Positions 42,266 to 51,562 are shown, numbered from the stretch's first letter. The stretch: DNA of 64,000 bases from an uncultured Muribaculaceae bacterium (GCA_910579035.1 CAJTSR010000014.1:1-64000); one strand, 5' to 3'. Notes: generated by a model not told the origin, from the letters alone. A program made the numbers and translations.

Positions 42266-45200
42266 AGAAGTTACTCACCATACTCGCACTACTGCTCGGC
42301 GTCGCCACGGCGCACGCCCGCACGGCAATGATAACCGATGCCTCGCAGCTAAGCTCGAACGCCACTTCCGACAAGCCGCTGTCGAACCTGCTCGACGGTG
42401 CCGAGAACGACTGGGCAAGCACCACCGGCACCACCGGCGGCGAACACCACTACATCGAGGTTGCCTTCCCCGGCGGCTTAGCGCTCAACGGCGAGAACGA
42501 GGACATGGTAATATACATACGCCGCTCGGCCACCGACCCTACAGCAGCGCCCACCTCCATGCGAATACTCTACGACAATGGCGGACAGTGGGAGATTCTG
42601 GCACACGCCTACTTCCTGTATCGCGGACGCTACACTATGGAGTACTCCGGCCGCATCAACACCGCGCAACTGCAGAGCGGAGTCGACAAGCTGCGTTTTG
42701 TCGTGACGGCCAACAACTCCAAAACACTGTCGGCCGACGGACTGCCGGTGCGCCGAATGGTGATGTCGGAATTTCAGATTTACAAAATAGGCCGAACCGA
42801 AAACTACTCCGAGCGCCTCGAAGACCGCCTCCGGCTTATATCGGACTACGCCGCCGACTATTACAACCACGCATTCCAGAACACACTCGGCGTGCTCGAC
42901 CCCCTCAACCACCATCTGTGGGACAGCGCCCCCGACGAAGGAAACAACTACGAGCAGCTTACCGACTGGCCCGGCTGGGAAAACTGGGCAGACGGCAAAT
43001 GGAATGCCGACACCGAATTTCTCCAGAAAGCCCGGATAACAATGCCGGACTACTCGTGGCTCACCCCGGCAAACGACAAAGACATCGCCACAGGCCGACG
43101 CCAACCCACCCACACAATCGAACACGAACTGTACGCCATTCCGGGCGACGTGATAGCCCTGTATCCTTTCTACGACATGGCCGGCACCGACTGCTACCAC
43201 GAGAATTTCTCGCACTGGTACGACTACAGGACAGGCGGCAACCTCACATACACCGACAAACACAACGGCAAGGTATACCAGCTGCTCGACTTCCTTATCG
43301 ACCCCTCGGGCATATTCAAGACCAAAGACAACGGATTCTTCGGCGGCACAGCCCTGCCGTCGAACCACATAGCGATGGAAATACACACCGAGGCCGACAT
43401 GATAGAGTTTGCCCGGCGCGTGAACCAGGGAAAGGAAACCAACACATCGGCAAGGCTTATGGCCGACCTCGATTTTGCGGCATACGGTGCCAATCCCTTC
43501 GATCCCATAGGATATAACGAGAGCCCGTACCAAGGCTTTTTCGACGGCAACGGGCACACTATCCGCAACCTCACCATAAGCAACGACTGGGACGCCTCCG
43601 GCTTGTTCGGCTGGGCCTGCAACGCCACCATACAGAACTTCGTTCTCGACAGCTCGTGCTCGTTTACAGGCAGCAACTACGTGGGCGTGGTAGGAGCCTA
43701 TCCTGAAAAAAACGGCTCTCTCACCCTCAGCGGCATCATAAACCACGGCAACATCACCGCTACCGGCGCCGATGCCGGCGGCATATTAGGCTCCTGCCGC
43801 AATTTCAACCAGTGGTCAACGGTGAGCATCACCATTTCCGACTGCGCTTTTACCGGCACGATCACCTGCCCGAAATCAAGCGGCAAAATCAACGGCTGGG
43901 TGTCGACGTGGACAAATCTCAAAATATCGAACTGTATCATACAGGGCAGCCACAACGGCTCTGACCCGACTGTATCGGTATGCTCGCCTGATACGAAAGT
44001 AGATATAAGCAATTGCTATACCTCGGACAGCAACCCGGTAATCAAGCGCGTAAACGATGATGCGACAAGCACCGAAGAGCTTACATGGCTCGAACGCACG
44101 CCCTCGGATATGAACACGGCGCAGTTCGTGGAAAAACTCGGCGGCAACTGGCAGACAGGCCCTGCCGGCTTTCCTGCCATAAAAAGCATATCGCACTACG
44201 CGACGCGCTACTACGGCACCGTCGGCACCTTCTTCTATCCCCGAAGCCCTTACGAAGAAGAAGGCAAGCTCATATCGCTTCCCGACGAGTACGTTATCGC
44301 AGCCGATTTCGCCCAGGACTTCAGCAGCGAGGCCAACCTGACGGCCAACACCATCATAGAGCCTATAATCAACTACCGCCACATCTTCCGGATAAAGGAC
44401 GGCGTGGCTTTTGCCGAGGAATTTTCCGGGACTGCCGAAAACAACAAGGCCTACGTGAGCCGGAACAGGCGCTATGTGACGGCAACTGCCGGGAAAGACT
44501 TCCAGATACGCCTCGACTCCCCGATGCCGGCGGAGAACACCACCCGCTCCAAGTGGTACTATAAAATCGACGATACCGACTACCGCCGCGTATGCTCGAT
44601 GAAGATACGAGTGTTCAAAGACGACGTTATGATACAGGACCGCGGAATGGCCGACCTGCTCGACTCCAACGAGTATCCGTGGCCGGGAGTTTATTTCTAC
44701 CCCAGCGCCCGGTTCTGGGGGCAGGGACACCGCACAATCGACGGCGTGGACTACACGCTTTGCGGCGGCGGAGGCTCATACTTCCGAATGCTCAAATGCG
44801 ATGCCGCCAACGCCACCGTGGGCCGCTACAAGGTGCAGTTCATAGCCACGGACTACAACGGCAACGTAATCAAGACAGCCGACGGCTCCGGCGAGGACCT
44901 CGTAGTGCAGGAACTCGAAATAGACTTCCTGCCCAAGACCGGCGCCGTGATGATAACCGACCAGGAATACAACAGCAAGGAGTACGAGCATGTTACCAGC
45001 GCGTATCTCGAAAGCCACTATGGCAAACCGGGCGACAAGGTGGACTTCGACGAATACCGACTGCTCGAAAGCACCGACAACGTTGCCAACCCCTCGATGT
45101 ATCTACGCGAAACAAACAAGACCTACGGATATAAGTACTACAAGTGGCCTGTAGAGTGGGAAAACTCCAACTACGCTTTCGGCTACAACCGCCGCCATGA

Positions 45201-48200
45201 CTACAACATGTACATGGTGACAAACAACTCGAACACCACTCCTTATCACGAACAGACCAAAAAACACGGTCTGGCCACGAACTACAACAAAGGCGAGGGG
45301 CTCTTCGACCGCCTTTTCTACGAAACCAAGGGCGCGCAGCGCGGCTACTACTACTATGTCAACGCCGCTTCAGACCCCGGCATAATGGCGCGTCTGAGCC
45401 TCAAGGACTTCTGCGCAGGCTCCACTATCCACGCCTCGGCATGGGTGTCGGAGTTTTCCGGCGGCGAGATAGCCAACCTCGCATTCAACTTCGTTGCCCT
45501 GATGGATAACGGCGAGCGTGTGCCGATACACACCCACGTTACAGGCTATCTGCCCGGCGAGCATCTCGGCGAATGGGTGTATGTATACTGCTCGTTCGTG
45601 CCAAAGCTTACCGACAAGCCCGACTTCGACCCCTCAAGAGTCGACCACTACGAGATAGAGCTTGACAACAACTGCAAGAGCTCGGACGGCGCCGACTATG
45701 CCGTCGACGATATCCGCGTATACTTCGTGAAACCGATCATCTATGCCGACCAGCCCGAGCCTCTGTGCCATAAGAAATCGTCGACCGAGGTCAAGATTTC
45801 CGCTCCTTTCGACGTCCTGCTCCAGAGCCTCGGCGAGATAGAGGAAACAAGCGGCGACGGCCACAGCATAGACCTGTACTATACATTTGTCGATAAAAAG
45901 AAATACGACACTGCCATAGCCGACGGTAAATCGACCGACGAGGCGTTTAACGAAGCCGCCCTGCTGTACGAGCACCGAGGCGAGGCGCCGGCACGCTACG
46001 GCAAGGTGGTGTTCAACTCCGTATTCACCAAAAACGAGGAATACCACTCGGCAGGCGTCGAACTGAGCCAGTCGGCATTCAGGGAAACGGCCGAAAACGG
46101 CGACCGCCTGATAGTTTTCAACACCCGTCCTTACGACGAAACCATGCAGACGGGCAAGGAATACTACGTGGCGCTGTACACTCCTGCCGACGCTCTCGAC
46201 GTGCCTGCCGACGGCCCCGGCTCGGCGCAGTTCCTCATAAGCGACGAATGCTCCAAGGTGACGGTGCTCACTGTAAAGGCATCGCATGTGATAAAGGTAG
46301 ACGGCGAGGTGCGGAACGAGAACGACATAATCGAGGCCTGCCGCAACCAGTCGCCCGTGATACAGGTAGACCTCTACGGCCAGCGCGAGGAAGGCGGCGA
46401 GCTTGAACTGATCGAGGAAAACGCAGTATTCGACTGGTTCGACGGCTCGATGGAAGAGTTTGTAGAAATCAAAAACGACAAAACCGACCTCTGGACCGCC
46501 CTCAGCACTTTCCGCGAGCATTTCCCCAAGGCCGAGGACCTCTCCGACGAACCGACCGGCGACTATACCGCCGACATGCGCGACATCATAAAGGAATACA
46601 GCAGCATAGACCCCACCGGGCAGAAGCGCCCGCGCCTTGTGCTGCACCGCTCCTCGTATGTATTCCCGCCGCTCAACCTGCCCGACGGACAGACACAGAC
46701 CAACGCTTACGTGCTTGCCGTGCCGATACCTGTGAGAGAGGGCAATGTCAAAATCTGCACACAGCCCACGGAGGTGAATGTGGTGATACGCAAACGCGCG
46801 CCGATGCTCGCCCACGGCATAAAGGACATACCCTATCCGCCGGCCATCAGCGACGTGCCACTCCGCATAAGCCTCGCACAACTCAAATCGGCAGCCACAG
46901 CCACGGCCGACGCGGCGGCGCACAACAGGCCCTTGGTGCTTCCGGTGCGCAAGGTATCTCCCGTGAGCGACAATGTGGACGCCATGCGAATACCCGGAGG
47001 AGGCTCGCCCATATACCTCGTGCAGACCAACGACCCTGAATACAAGGACCTCCACATCGAAGCCAAGGCCGCCGAGCTGTGGCCGGTAGGCGAGCTACAG
47101 ACTCTCGACGCCGACCGCAACACCATGGACACCAACCGCATCGGCGCAGTGTTCTACAGCGACAAAATAAGGTTCAAGGAAGGCTATGAGTACCGTATGC
47201 GATTCAGCTACGAGGAGGCTGTAGGCACAGGTATTCCCGAAGAAGAGATCTGCTCGGGACAGGTGGTGTTCACCATCAAGGTGGTGCCCGAATACCAGAA
47301 ATGGACCGGCAAGGGCGAAACGCTGAACTGGAACAACGACAACAACTGGAGCCGCGTGGCATCGGCCGAGCTGCTGCGCGATGCCGACGACGCCTCTGAG
47401 CACACCACCGACGGCGCCAACGCCCAGCAATTCAGCTACGCGCCCCTCTACTTCACCAAAACCATAATCAACGCCACAGAAACTACCCCGCATCTTTTCG
47501 CCGCCACCGCAAGCGATGTGCAGCTATGGGGCAAAAGCTACCGATGGACTTCCGACCCGTCGGAAAATGCCGAAGCCGGCGATGCCACCCCGCTTGTGCA
47601 GTTCGATATGGCCGAACGTGTGGCCGACGGTGAGAACGGCGTGTTCTGCCGCCCGTGGTACGCCCATACCTGCGAGCAGATTCATTTCAATTCCGGCTCC
47701 GAGATAATGAACCAGCAGCATCTGGCATACGACAAGGCGTGGGTTGACATCGAAACGACCGTTTCGCGCTGGTACACGCTGGCATCGCCGCTGAAAGGCG
47801 TTGTTGCAGGCGATATGTACCTGCCCACGTCCGATGCCCGCCAGAGCACTCCCCTCTTTGCCGACATTCGCTTCGACAAAGACGTGAACGACCGTTTCCA
47901 CCCGGCGGTATTCCAGCGCTCGTGGGACAAGGGCGAGGCCACGGTATACGAAATCGGCGGTTCGTCAAGGCCGATGGCCGTTGCGGCGACATGGAGCTTC
48001 GCCTACAACGACGTGAACGAGGCATATCCTGCCGGAGAAGGCTTCTCGATAAAGACCGACCTCTCGGGAGTCGGCACAGCAGGCACCACAGCCCTGTTCC
48101 GCCTTCCCAAGGCCGACACTTACTATGACTATTACAGCGAGGACCAAGGCACCGCCGGCACACGCACCGAAGTGCGCTCAGAGCCGTCGTACCGCCTCAA

Positions 48201-49173
48201 CGACGTTTCGTCGTCGATAACACTGCGTCGGAACACTGCCGGGAAGTACTTCCTTGCGGGAAATCCATTTATGGCGCATATCGACATGGCTGAATTTCTG
48301 AGCGAAAATGCCGGGGCGATAGAGCCTAAATACTGGATACTCACCGACGATGCCCAGGGAGCCGCCGTATTCGACCCGTCGACAGGAGATTTTGAGGGCA
48401 CCATAGCCGACGCTGGCAAGCTTGCCCCGATGCAGGGATTCTTCGTGGAAGCTAAAGCGGAAACCGACGCGCTGACACTCCGGTTCACCGAGGACATGCT
48501 CGCAGTCTTGCCCGGCACGACGCTCGCCCGCTCCGCAGATACCGAAGGCCCGGCAGGCCTAATGATACTGGCTGAAACAGGCGACGACGCACAGTCGTCG
48601 GCACTGGTGCGCATCTGCGCGGACAGCGAGCCTGGCTACGAACCTGCCGAGGACGCCCGCCTGATAACGGATAACTCGCTGGCGGCGCCGGCACGCGTGT
48701 ACACCATCGGCGGCAACACGGCACTGGCCGTGAACAGCCTGCCCGCCATAGCACGCACCGAAATCGGCGTGGAGGCAGCCGACACCGCAAGCACCACCCT
48801 GCGCTTCCTCGGAGTTGACGAAACCCTTGGCCTGATGCTGCTCGACGCCGAGAACGGCCACAGCGAGGTACTGTACGACGGCATGGAGTACCGCATCGAC
48901 GGCCCGGCGCGCGGACGCCTGTTCATAACCGGCGAAATCGCCGCCGCAGGCAATGCCGAAATAAGCATTATCGGCACAGAGCAGACCGTGACTGTGAGCA
49001 CTCCCAATATCGAAGGCTCGCTCGACGTGCGCGTGTACGACACCATGGGACGCCTCGCGGCTGCGGCCACCGACTGCGGAACTTCGACGACATTCACGCT
49101 GCCTCAGGGCATCTACATAGTCGAAGCCTCCGACTCATTCACAACGTCCACTGCCAAGATTCTACTTAGATGA
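42262..49173 (+). CDS. Giant secreted protein with a T9SS-type C-terminal domain, fimbrial operon
   Basis: 2303 residues, by far the largest protein here. Signal peptide 1-20 with no lipobox. Residues 21-175 resemble an F5/8-type (discoidin) domain (LSNLLDGAENDWASTTG, HHYIEVAFPGG, VRRMVMSEFQIY). Residues about 374-520 are a GLUG-like beta-helix region (FFDGNGHTIRNLTISN, SGLFGWACNATIQNFVLD, NYVGVVGAY). Around 1049-1160 a jelly-roll, carbohydrate-binding-like segment is visible (STIHASAWVSEFSGGEIANLAFNF). The last 50 residues (from 2254) fit a type A sorting domain (VRVYDTMGRL, LPQGIYIVEAS, KILLR), which directs T9SS substrates across the outer membrane. Its ATG overlaps the previous stop and its stop overlaps the next start, so it is firmly part of the operon. 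Probably a surface adhesin; no enzyme motif seen. Confidence 0.8.
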   Translation: MKKLLTILALLLGVATAHARTAMITDASQLSSNATSDKPLSNLLDGAENDWASTTGTTGGEHHYIEVAFPGGLALNGENEDMVIYIRRSATDPTAAPTSMRILYDNGGQWEILAHAYFLYRGRYTMEYSGRINTAQLQSGVDKLRFVVTANNSKTLSADGLPVRRMVMSEFQIYKIGRTENYSERLEDRLRLISDYAADYYNHAFQNTLGVLDPLNHHLWDSAPDEGNNYEQLTDWPGWENWADGKWNADTEFLQKARITMPDYSWLTPANDKDIATGRRQPTHTIEHELYAIPGDVIALYPFYDMAGTDCYHENFSHWYDYRTGGNLTYTDKHNGKVYQLLDFLIDPSGIFKTKDNGFFGGTALPSNHIAMEIHTEADMIEFARRVNQGKETNTSARLMADLDFAAYGANPFDPIGYNESPYQGFFDGNGHTIRNLTISNDWDASGLFGWACNATIQNFVLDSSCSFTGSNYVGVVGAYPEKNGSLTLSGIINHGNITATGADAGGILGSCRNFNQWSTVSITISDCAFTGTITCPKSSGKINGWVSTWTNLKISNCIIQGSHNGSDPTVSVCSPDTKVDISNCYTSDSNPVIKRVNDDATSTEELTWLERTPSDMNTAQFVEKLGGNWQTGPAGFPAIKSISHYATRYYGTVGTFFYPRSPYEEEGKLISLPDEYVIAADFAQDFSSEANLTANTIIEPIINYRHIFRIKDGVAFAEEFSGTAENNKAYVSRNRRYVTATAGKDFQIRLDSPMPAENTTRSKWYYKIDDTDYRRVCSMKIRVFKDDVMIQDRGMADLLDSNEYPWPGVYFYPSARFWGQGHRTIDGVDYTLCGGGGSYFRMLKCDAANATVGRYKVQFIATDYNGNVIKTADGSGEDLVVQELEIDFLPKTGAVMITDQEYNSKEYEHVTSAYLESHYGKPGDKVDFDEYRLLESTDNVANPSMYLRETNKTYGYKYYKWPVEWENSNYAFGYNRRHDYNMYMVTNNSNTTPYHEQTKKHGLATNYNKGEGLFDRLFYETKGAQRGYYYYVNAASDPGIMARLSLKDFCAGSTIHASAWVSEFSGGEIANLAFNFVALMDNGERVPIHTHVTGYLPGEHLGEWVYVYCSFVPKLTDKPDFDPSRVDHYEIELDNNCKSSDGADYAVDDIRVYFVKPIIYADQPEPLCHKKSSTEVKISAPFDVLLQSLGEIEETSGDGHSIDLYYTFVDKKKYDTAIADGKSTDEAFNEAALLYEHRGEAPARYGKVVFNSVFTKNEEYHSAGVELSQSAFRETAENGDRLIVFNTRPYDETMQTGKEYYVALYTPADALDVPADGPGSAQFLISDECSKVTVLTVKASHVIKVDGEVRNENDIIEACRNQSPVIQVDLYGQREEGGELELIEENAVFDWFDGSMEEFVEIKNDKTDLWTALSTFREHFPKAEDLSDEPTGDYTADMRDIIKEYSSIDPTGQKRPRLVLHRSSYVFPPLNLPDGQTQTNAYVLAVPIPVREGNVKICTQPTEVNVVIRKRAPMLAHGIKDIPYPPAISDVPLRISLAQLKSAATATADAAAHNRPLVLPVRKVSPVSDNVDAMRIPGGGSPIYLVQTNDPEYKDLHIEAKAAELWPVGELQTLDADRNTMDTNRIGAVFYSDKIRFKEGYEYRMRFSYEEAVGTGIPEEEICSGQVVFTIKVVPEYQKWTGKGETLNWNNDNNWSRVASAELLRDADDASEHTTDGANAQQFSYAPLYFTKTIINATETTPHLFAATASDVQLWGKSYRWTSDPSENAEAGDATPLVQFDMAERVADGENGVFCRPWYAHTCEQIHFNSGSEIMNQQHLAYDKAWVDIETTVSRWYTLASPLKGVVAGDMYLPTSDARQSTPLFADIRFDKDVNDRFHPAVFQRSWDKGEATVYEIGGSSRPMAVAATWSFAYNDVNEAYPAGEGFSIKTDLSGVGTAGTTALFRLPKADTYYDYYSEDQGTAGTRTEVRSEPSYRLNDVSSSITLRRNTAGKYFLAGNPFMAHIDMAEFLSENAGAIEPKYWILTDDAQGAAVFDPSTGDFEGTIADAGKLAPMQGFFVEAKAETDALTLRFTEDMLAVLPGTTLARSADTEGPAGLMILAETGDDAQSSALVRICADSEPGYEPAEDARLITDNSLAAPARVYTIGGNTALAVNSLPAIARTEIGVEAADTASTTLRFLGVDETLGLMLLDAENGHSEVLYDGMEYRIDGPARGRLFITGEIAAAGNAEISIIGTEQTVTVSTPNIEGSLDVRVYDTMGRLAAAATDCGTSTTFTLPQGIYIVEASDSFTTSTAKILLR

Positions 49174-49583
49174 GGATTGCGGCCATACTTCTTGCAATAG
49201 CTGCAAACATAGCCCCCGCCATTGCGTCCGAGCCATCGGACGCAGCCGGCGAGGGCGCTTTGCTTGTGTTCGAGCAGCGCAGTCTGCAACTCGGAGTGTT
49301 CGACCGCGACTCGGTGCAGACCGGACGCTTCAAGATATACAACCGAGGGGACGAGCCTCTTGTCATCAGGAGCATATTCACCGACTGCGGCTGCACAAAG
49401 GCCCAATACGAGCGCAAGCCTGTAGAACCGGGCGATTCGGCATATATAACGGTGCGTTTCGACGGGCGAGGACGAGCGCACGGACGCATTCGCAAGGCTG
49501 TGCGGATACGAAGCAACACCCGCGACGGAGGCTACTCCACCGGCTTTGTCGACGGCACAATAAGCCGCCCTACACGCCGGTGA
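49170..49583 (+). CDS. DUF1573 domain protein, last gene of the fimbrial operon
   Basis: 137 residues with a signal peptide (MRIAAILLAIAANIAPAIAS). The mature protein is one DUF1573 immunoglobulin-like domain: FEQRSLQLGVFDRDSVQTGRFKIYNRGDEPLVIRSIFTDCGCTKAQYE, then VEPGDSAYITVRFDGRGRAHGRIRKAVRIRSNT. The paired Cys in DCGCT is the family hallmark. DUF1573 proteins are small periplasmic or surface proteins of Bacteroidota with no settled function. ATGA overlap with the giant gene implies coupled translation and perhaps a partnership, such as chaperone or anchor. A terminator follows 24 bp later. Confidence 0.88.
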   Translation: MRIAAILLAIAANIAPAIASEPSDAAGEGALLVFEQRSLQLGVFDRDSVQTGRFKIYNRGDEPLVIRSIFTDCGCTKAQYERKPVEPGDSAYITVRFDGRGRAHGRIRKAVRIRSNTRDGGYSTGFVDGTISRPTRR

Positions 49584-49606
49584 ACACATCGCGGGTATGA
49601 CATAAA

Positions 49607-49659
49607 AAAGTCGAGATAACGGTTTTTGCTCACACGTTATCTCGACTTTCTTTTTTTCT
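49607..49659. terminator. Bidirectional terminator between the fimbrial operon and the phosphodiesterase gene
   Basis: A 15-bp perfect stem: AAAGTCGAGATAACG (49607-49621) with CGTTATCTCGACTTT (49635-49649), a 13-nt loop, and CTTTTTTT after it. On the minus strand it is also followed by T residues, so it can serve both convergent units. Confidence 0.92.
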
Positions 49660-49666
49660 TACCCTG

Positions 49667-50431
49667 CTACTTGGATACCGGGAGGGAGTTGGTGGTAATC
49701 ATATCCACGCCGTACTCTATCAGTTCGGCGGCCCGTTCGGGCTTGTCGACCGTCCAGCAGTTAACCTTGAGGCCGATATTGTGGAGGCTGTCGACAGCTG
49801 TCGCCGTAAGAGCCGTGTGCGCTATATCGACGTCCAGACGGAGGCTGTCGCACCACGCAAAACTGTCGCGCCACTTGGCCCCGCCAAGAAACTGGAGCTT
49901 GACCTCGGGGTAATTGGTGTGGATATACTCCAGCACCGGCTTCATCGATGTGAGAATCACACACTCGCGGGTAAAACCGAGGCTGTCGATTTCGGCCATC
50001 AGCGCAGGCACGTTCGAGCAGTCCTTGGAGTTTACGCCTGTACCCCATTTAAGCTCTATAACCGGGCGCACGCCTCCTTGGCGGCATATGTCGAGGAATT
50101 CGGCGAGAGTGGCCAAACGGGCGGTGTAGGGCTTTCCGAGGCGTGTCTGCCGTAGGGTGTCGGCACGAAGCTCGTCGAGAGTCGACTCGGCCACCACCCT
50201 GTTGCCGCCAAGACGGCGGGTGTCTTCGTCGTGGCAGAGCACGAAGCGGCGGTCAGAACTTACGCGGACGTCTGTTTCGAGCCAGCCATAGCCTTGTTTC
50301 ACGCCGTTGAGGAATGCTTCCTCGGTGTTCTCCACGCCCCATGCGCTGCCTCTGTGGCCCACATATTCGAGCGGAGAAGCAGCCGTGGCGGCAGTAGCTG
50401 CAAGGAGGGCGATAATTGTGTACTTTTTCAT
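49667..50431 (-). CDS. Secreted glycerophosphodiester phosphodiesterase family protein
   Basis: Hydrolyses glycerophosphodiesters to glycerol 3-phosphate and an alcohol. 254 residues: signal peptide MKKYTIIALLAATAATAA, then GHRGSAWGVENTEEAF with His26-Arg27 and Glu34-Asn35 of the active site, LETDVRVSSDRRFVLCHDED (second catalytic His), VIELKWG and the late block GLKVNCWTVDKPERAAELIEYGVDMITTN. A single GDPD domain of normal length. Probably periplasmic. The specific lipid or other substrate is unknown. Confidence 0.9.
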   Translation of the reverse strand: MKKYTIIALLAATAATAASPLEYVGHRGSAWGVENTEEAFLNGVKQGYGWLETDVRVSSDRRFVLCHDEDTRRLGGNRVVAESTLDELRADTLRQTRLGKPYTARLATLAEFLDICRQGGVRPVIELKWGTGVNSKDCSNVPALMAEIDSLGFTRECVILTSMKPVLEYIHTNYPEVKLQFLGGAKWRDSFAWCDSLRLDVDIAHTALTATAVDSLHNIGLKVNCWTVDKPERAAELIEYGVDMITTNSLPVSK

Positions 50432-50448
50432 TTTTATTAGGTTTAGAG

Positions 50449-50480
50449 GTGGTTAAGTGGTTAAGTGATTAGGTGGTTAG
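50449..50480 (+). repeat. Four-unit octamer tandem repeat overlapping the rluA-type stop codon
   Basis: GTGGTTAA, GTGGTTAA, GTGATTAG, GTGGTTAG in tandem. The last unit contains the stop codon (TAA on the minus strand, 50479-50477) of the pseudouridine synthase gene. Independent of the GAGGAAT heptamers in sequence, but the same style of short intergenic array. Confidence 0.8.
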
Positions 50481-51412
50481 ACAAGCTTGGAGAAGCCCGG
50501 AGGGAGCGGGCAGGTGAAGTTCATGTCGCGACGCGTCACCGGGTGCACGAAGCGGAGAGTCTGCGCATGGAGTGCAAGGCGGTGTATCGGCGAAGGGCCG
50601 GAACCGTAGCGCCTGTCGCCCGATATGGGGTGGCCGGCGTCCTTCATATGCACGCGAATCTGGTTTTTACGGCCTGTGGCAAGGCTGAGTTCAACCATTG
50701 AATAAAGTCCGCGCGAACGTATGGTCTTATAGTATGTGACAGCGAGCTGTCCCTTGGAGGGATCGTCGGTAGAGTATACCTCGTGGGCCGAGTTCTCGGC
50801 AAGATAGCTGCGTATTTCTCCTTCGGCCGGCTCGAGAGGACCGTTTGTAACCACGGCGACATACCTGCGTTCCAGCACCATATTGTTCCAGTTATGCTGC
50901 ATGGTTTCTTTTGCAGCCATAGTCTTGGCAAACATCATAAGGCCGGAGGTGTCGCGGTCAAGCCTGTGGACGATAAAGAGCTTGTTGCGCGGATCCTTGC
51001 GCTTCACATAGTCGCGAAGAAGCGAATAGGCCGTGCCGTCCTTGATTTTGTCCGTACCCATCGAGAGCAGGCCGTAACCTTTGTTGACAACTATTATGTC
51101 ATCGTCCTCGTATACGATTTTGAGCCTCGGATTATAGAATGTCTGGAACTCGCGGGTGGTGTTGACCTTGACGGTCTGTCCCGGTTCGAGTTCCTGGTCA
51201 AAACGCGTGGTCACATTGCCGTCGACCATCACCTGGTTGTATTTGAGATAGTCTTTGACAGTTGTCTTGCGGCTGTCGGGCATTGCTGCGAAGAGGAAGT
51301 CGAGGAGTCGTCCCGGCGCACCTTCTGCTACGGGAAATTCTATTATATTGTCGGGGCGGAACGAGCCCGGGCGAGTGCCCGGTTTGTCGGCCAAAGGTTT
51401 GCGGCGTGGCAT
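50477..51412 (-). CDS. RluA-family 23S rRNA pseudouridine synthase
   Basis: Converts uridine to pseudouridine in rRNA or tRNA. 311 residues: an S4-like N-terminal RNA-binding region (residues about 30-85, LLDFLFAAMPDSRKTTVKDYLKYNQVMVDGN), then the catalytic domain with DIIVVNKGYGLLS and the signature HRLDRDTSGLMM, whose Asp152 is the catalytic residue, and AVVTNGPLEPAEGEI. The basic start (MPRRKPLADKPG) and the VHRLDRDTSGLMMFAK stretch match the RluD-like group. Which uridine is modified cannot be read from the sequence. Confidence 0.93.
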   Translation of the reverse strand: MPRRKPLADKPGTRPGSFRPDNIIEFPVAEGAPGRLLDFLFAAMPDSRKTTVKDYLKYNQVMVDGNVTTRFDQELEPGQTVKVNTTREFQTFYNPRLKIVYEDDDIIVVNKGYGLLSMGTDKIKDGTAYSLLRDYVKRKDPRNKLFIVHRLDRDTSGLMMFAKTMAAKETMQHNWNNMVLERRYVAVVTNGPLEPAEGEIRSYLAENSAHEVYSTDDPSKGQLAVTYYKTIRSRGLYSMVELSLATGRKNQIRVHMKDAGHPISGDRRYGSGPSPIHRLALHAQTLRFVHPVTRRDMNFTCPLPPGFSKLV

Positions 51413-51463
51413 TATTGGGAGTTAGGAATTATTAATGAGGAATGAGGAATGAGGAATTTGTAA

Positions 51464-51485
51464 TGTAGGGTCGCGGTAACTAAAA
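51464..51485 (+). repeat. Dispersed palindromic repeat, copy C1 (internal deletion)
   Basis: 22 bp, TGTAGGGTCGCGGTAACTAA plus AA. Compared with the full core it lacks 25 bp, including the second half of the palindrome. The junction lies within a shared GCG, consistent with deletion of the hairpin between short identical sequences. Confidence 0.85.
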
Positions 51486-51515
51486 TAATGAGGAAGGAGG
51501 AAGGAGGAATTGTAA

Positions 51516-51562
51516 TGTAGGGTCGCGATATATCGCGGCCCCGGGGACTGCGGTAACTAAAA
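51516..51562 (+). repeat. Dispersed palindromic repeat core, copy C2
   Basis: Full 47-bp copy with the perfect CGCGATATATCGCG palindrome and the ending ACTGCGGTAACTAAAA. It differs from copy A at three positions in the G/C-rich part between palindrome and tail. Confidence 0.9.
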
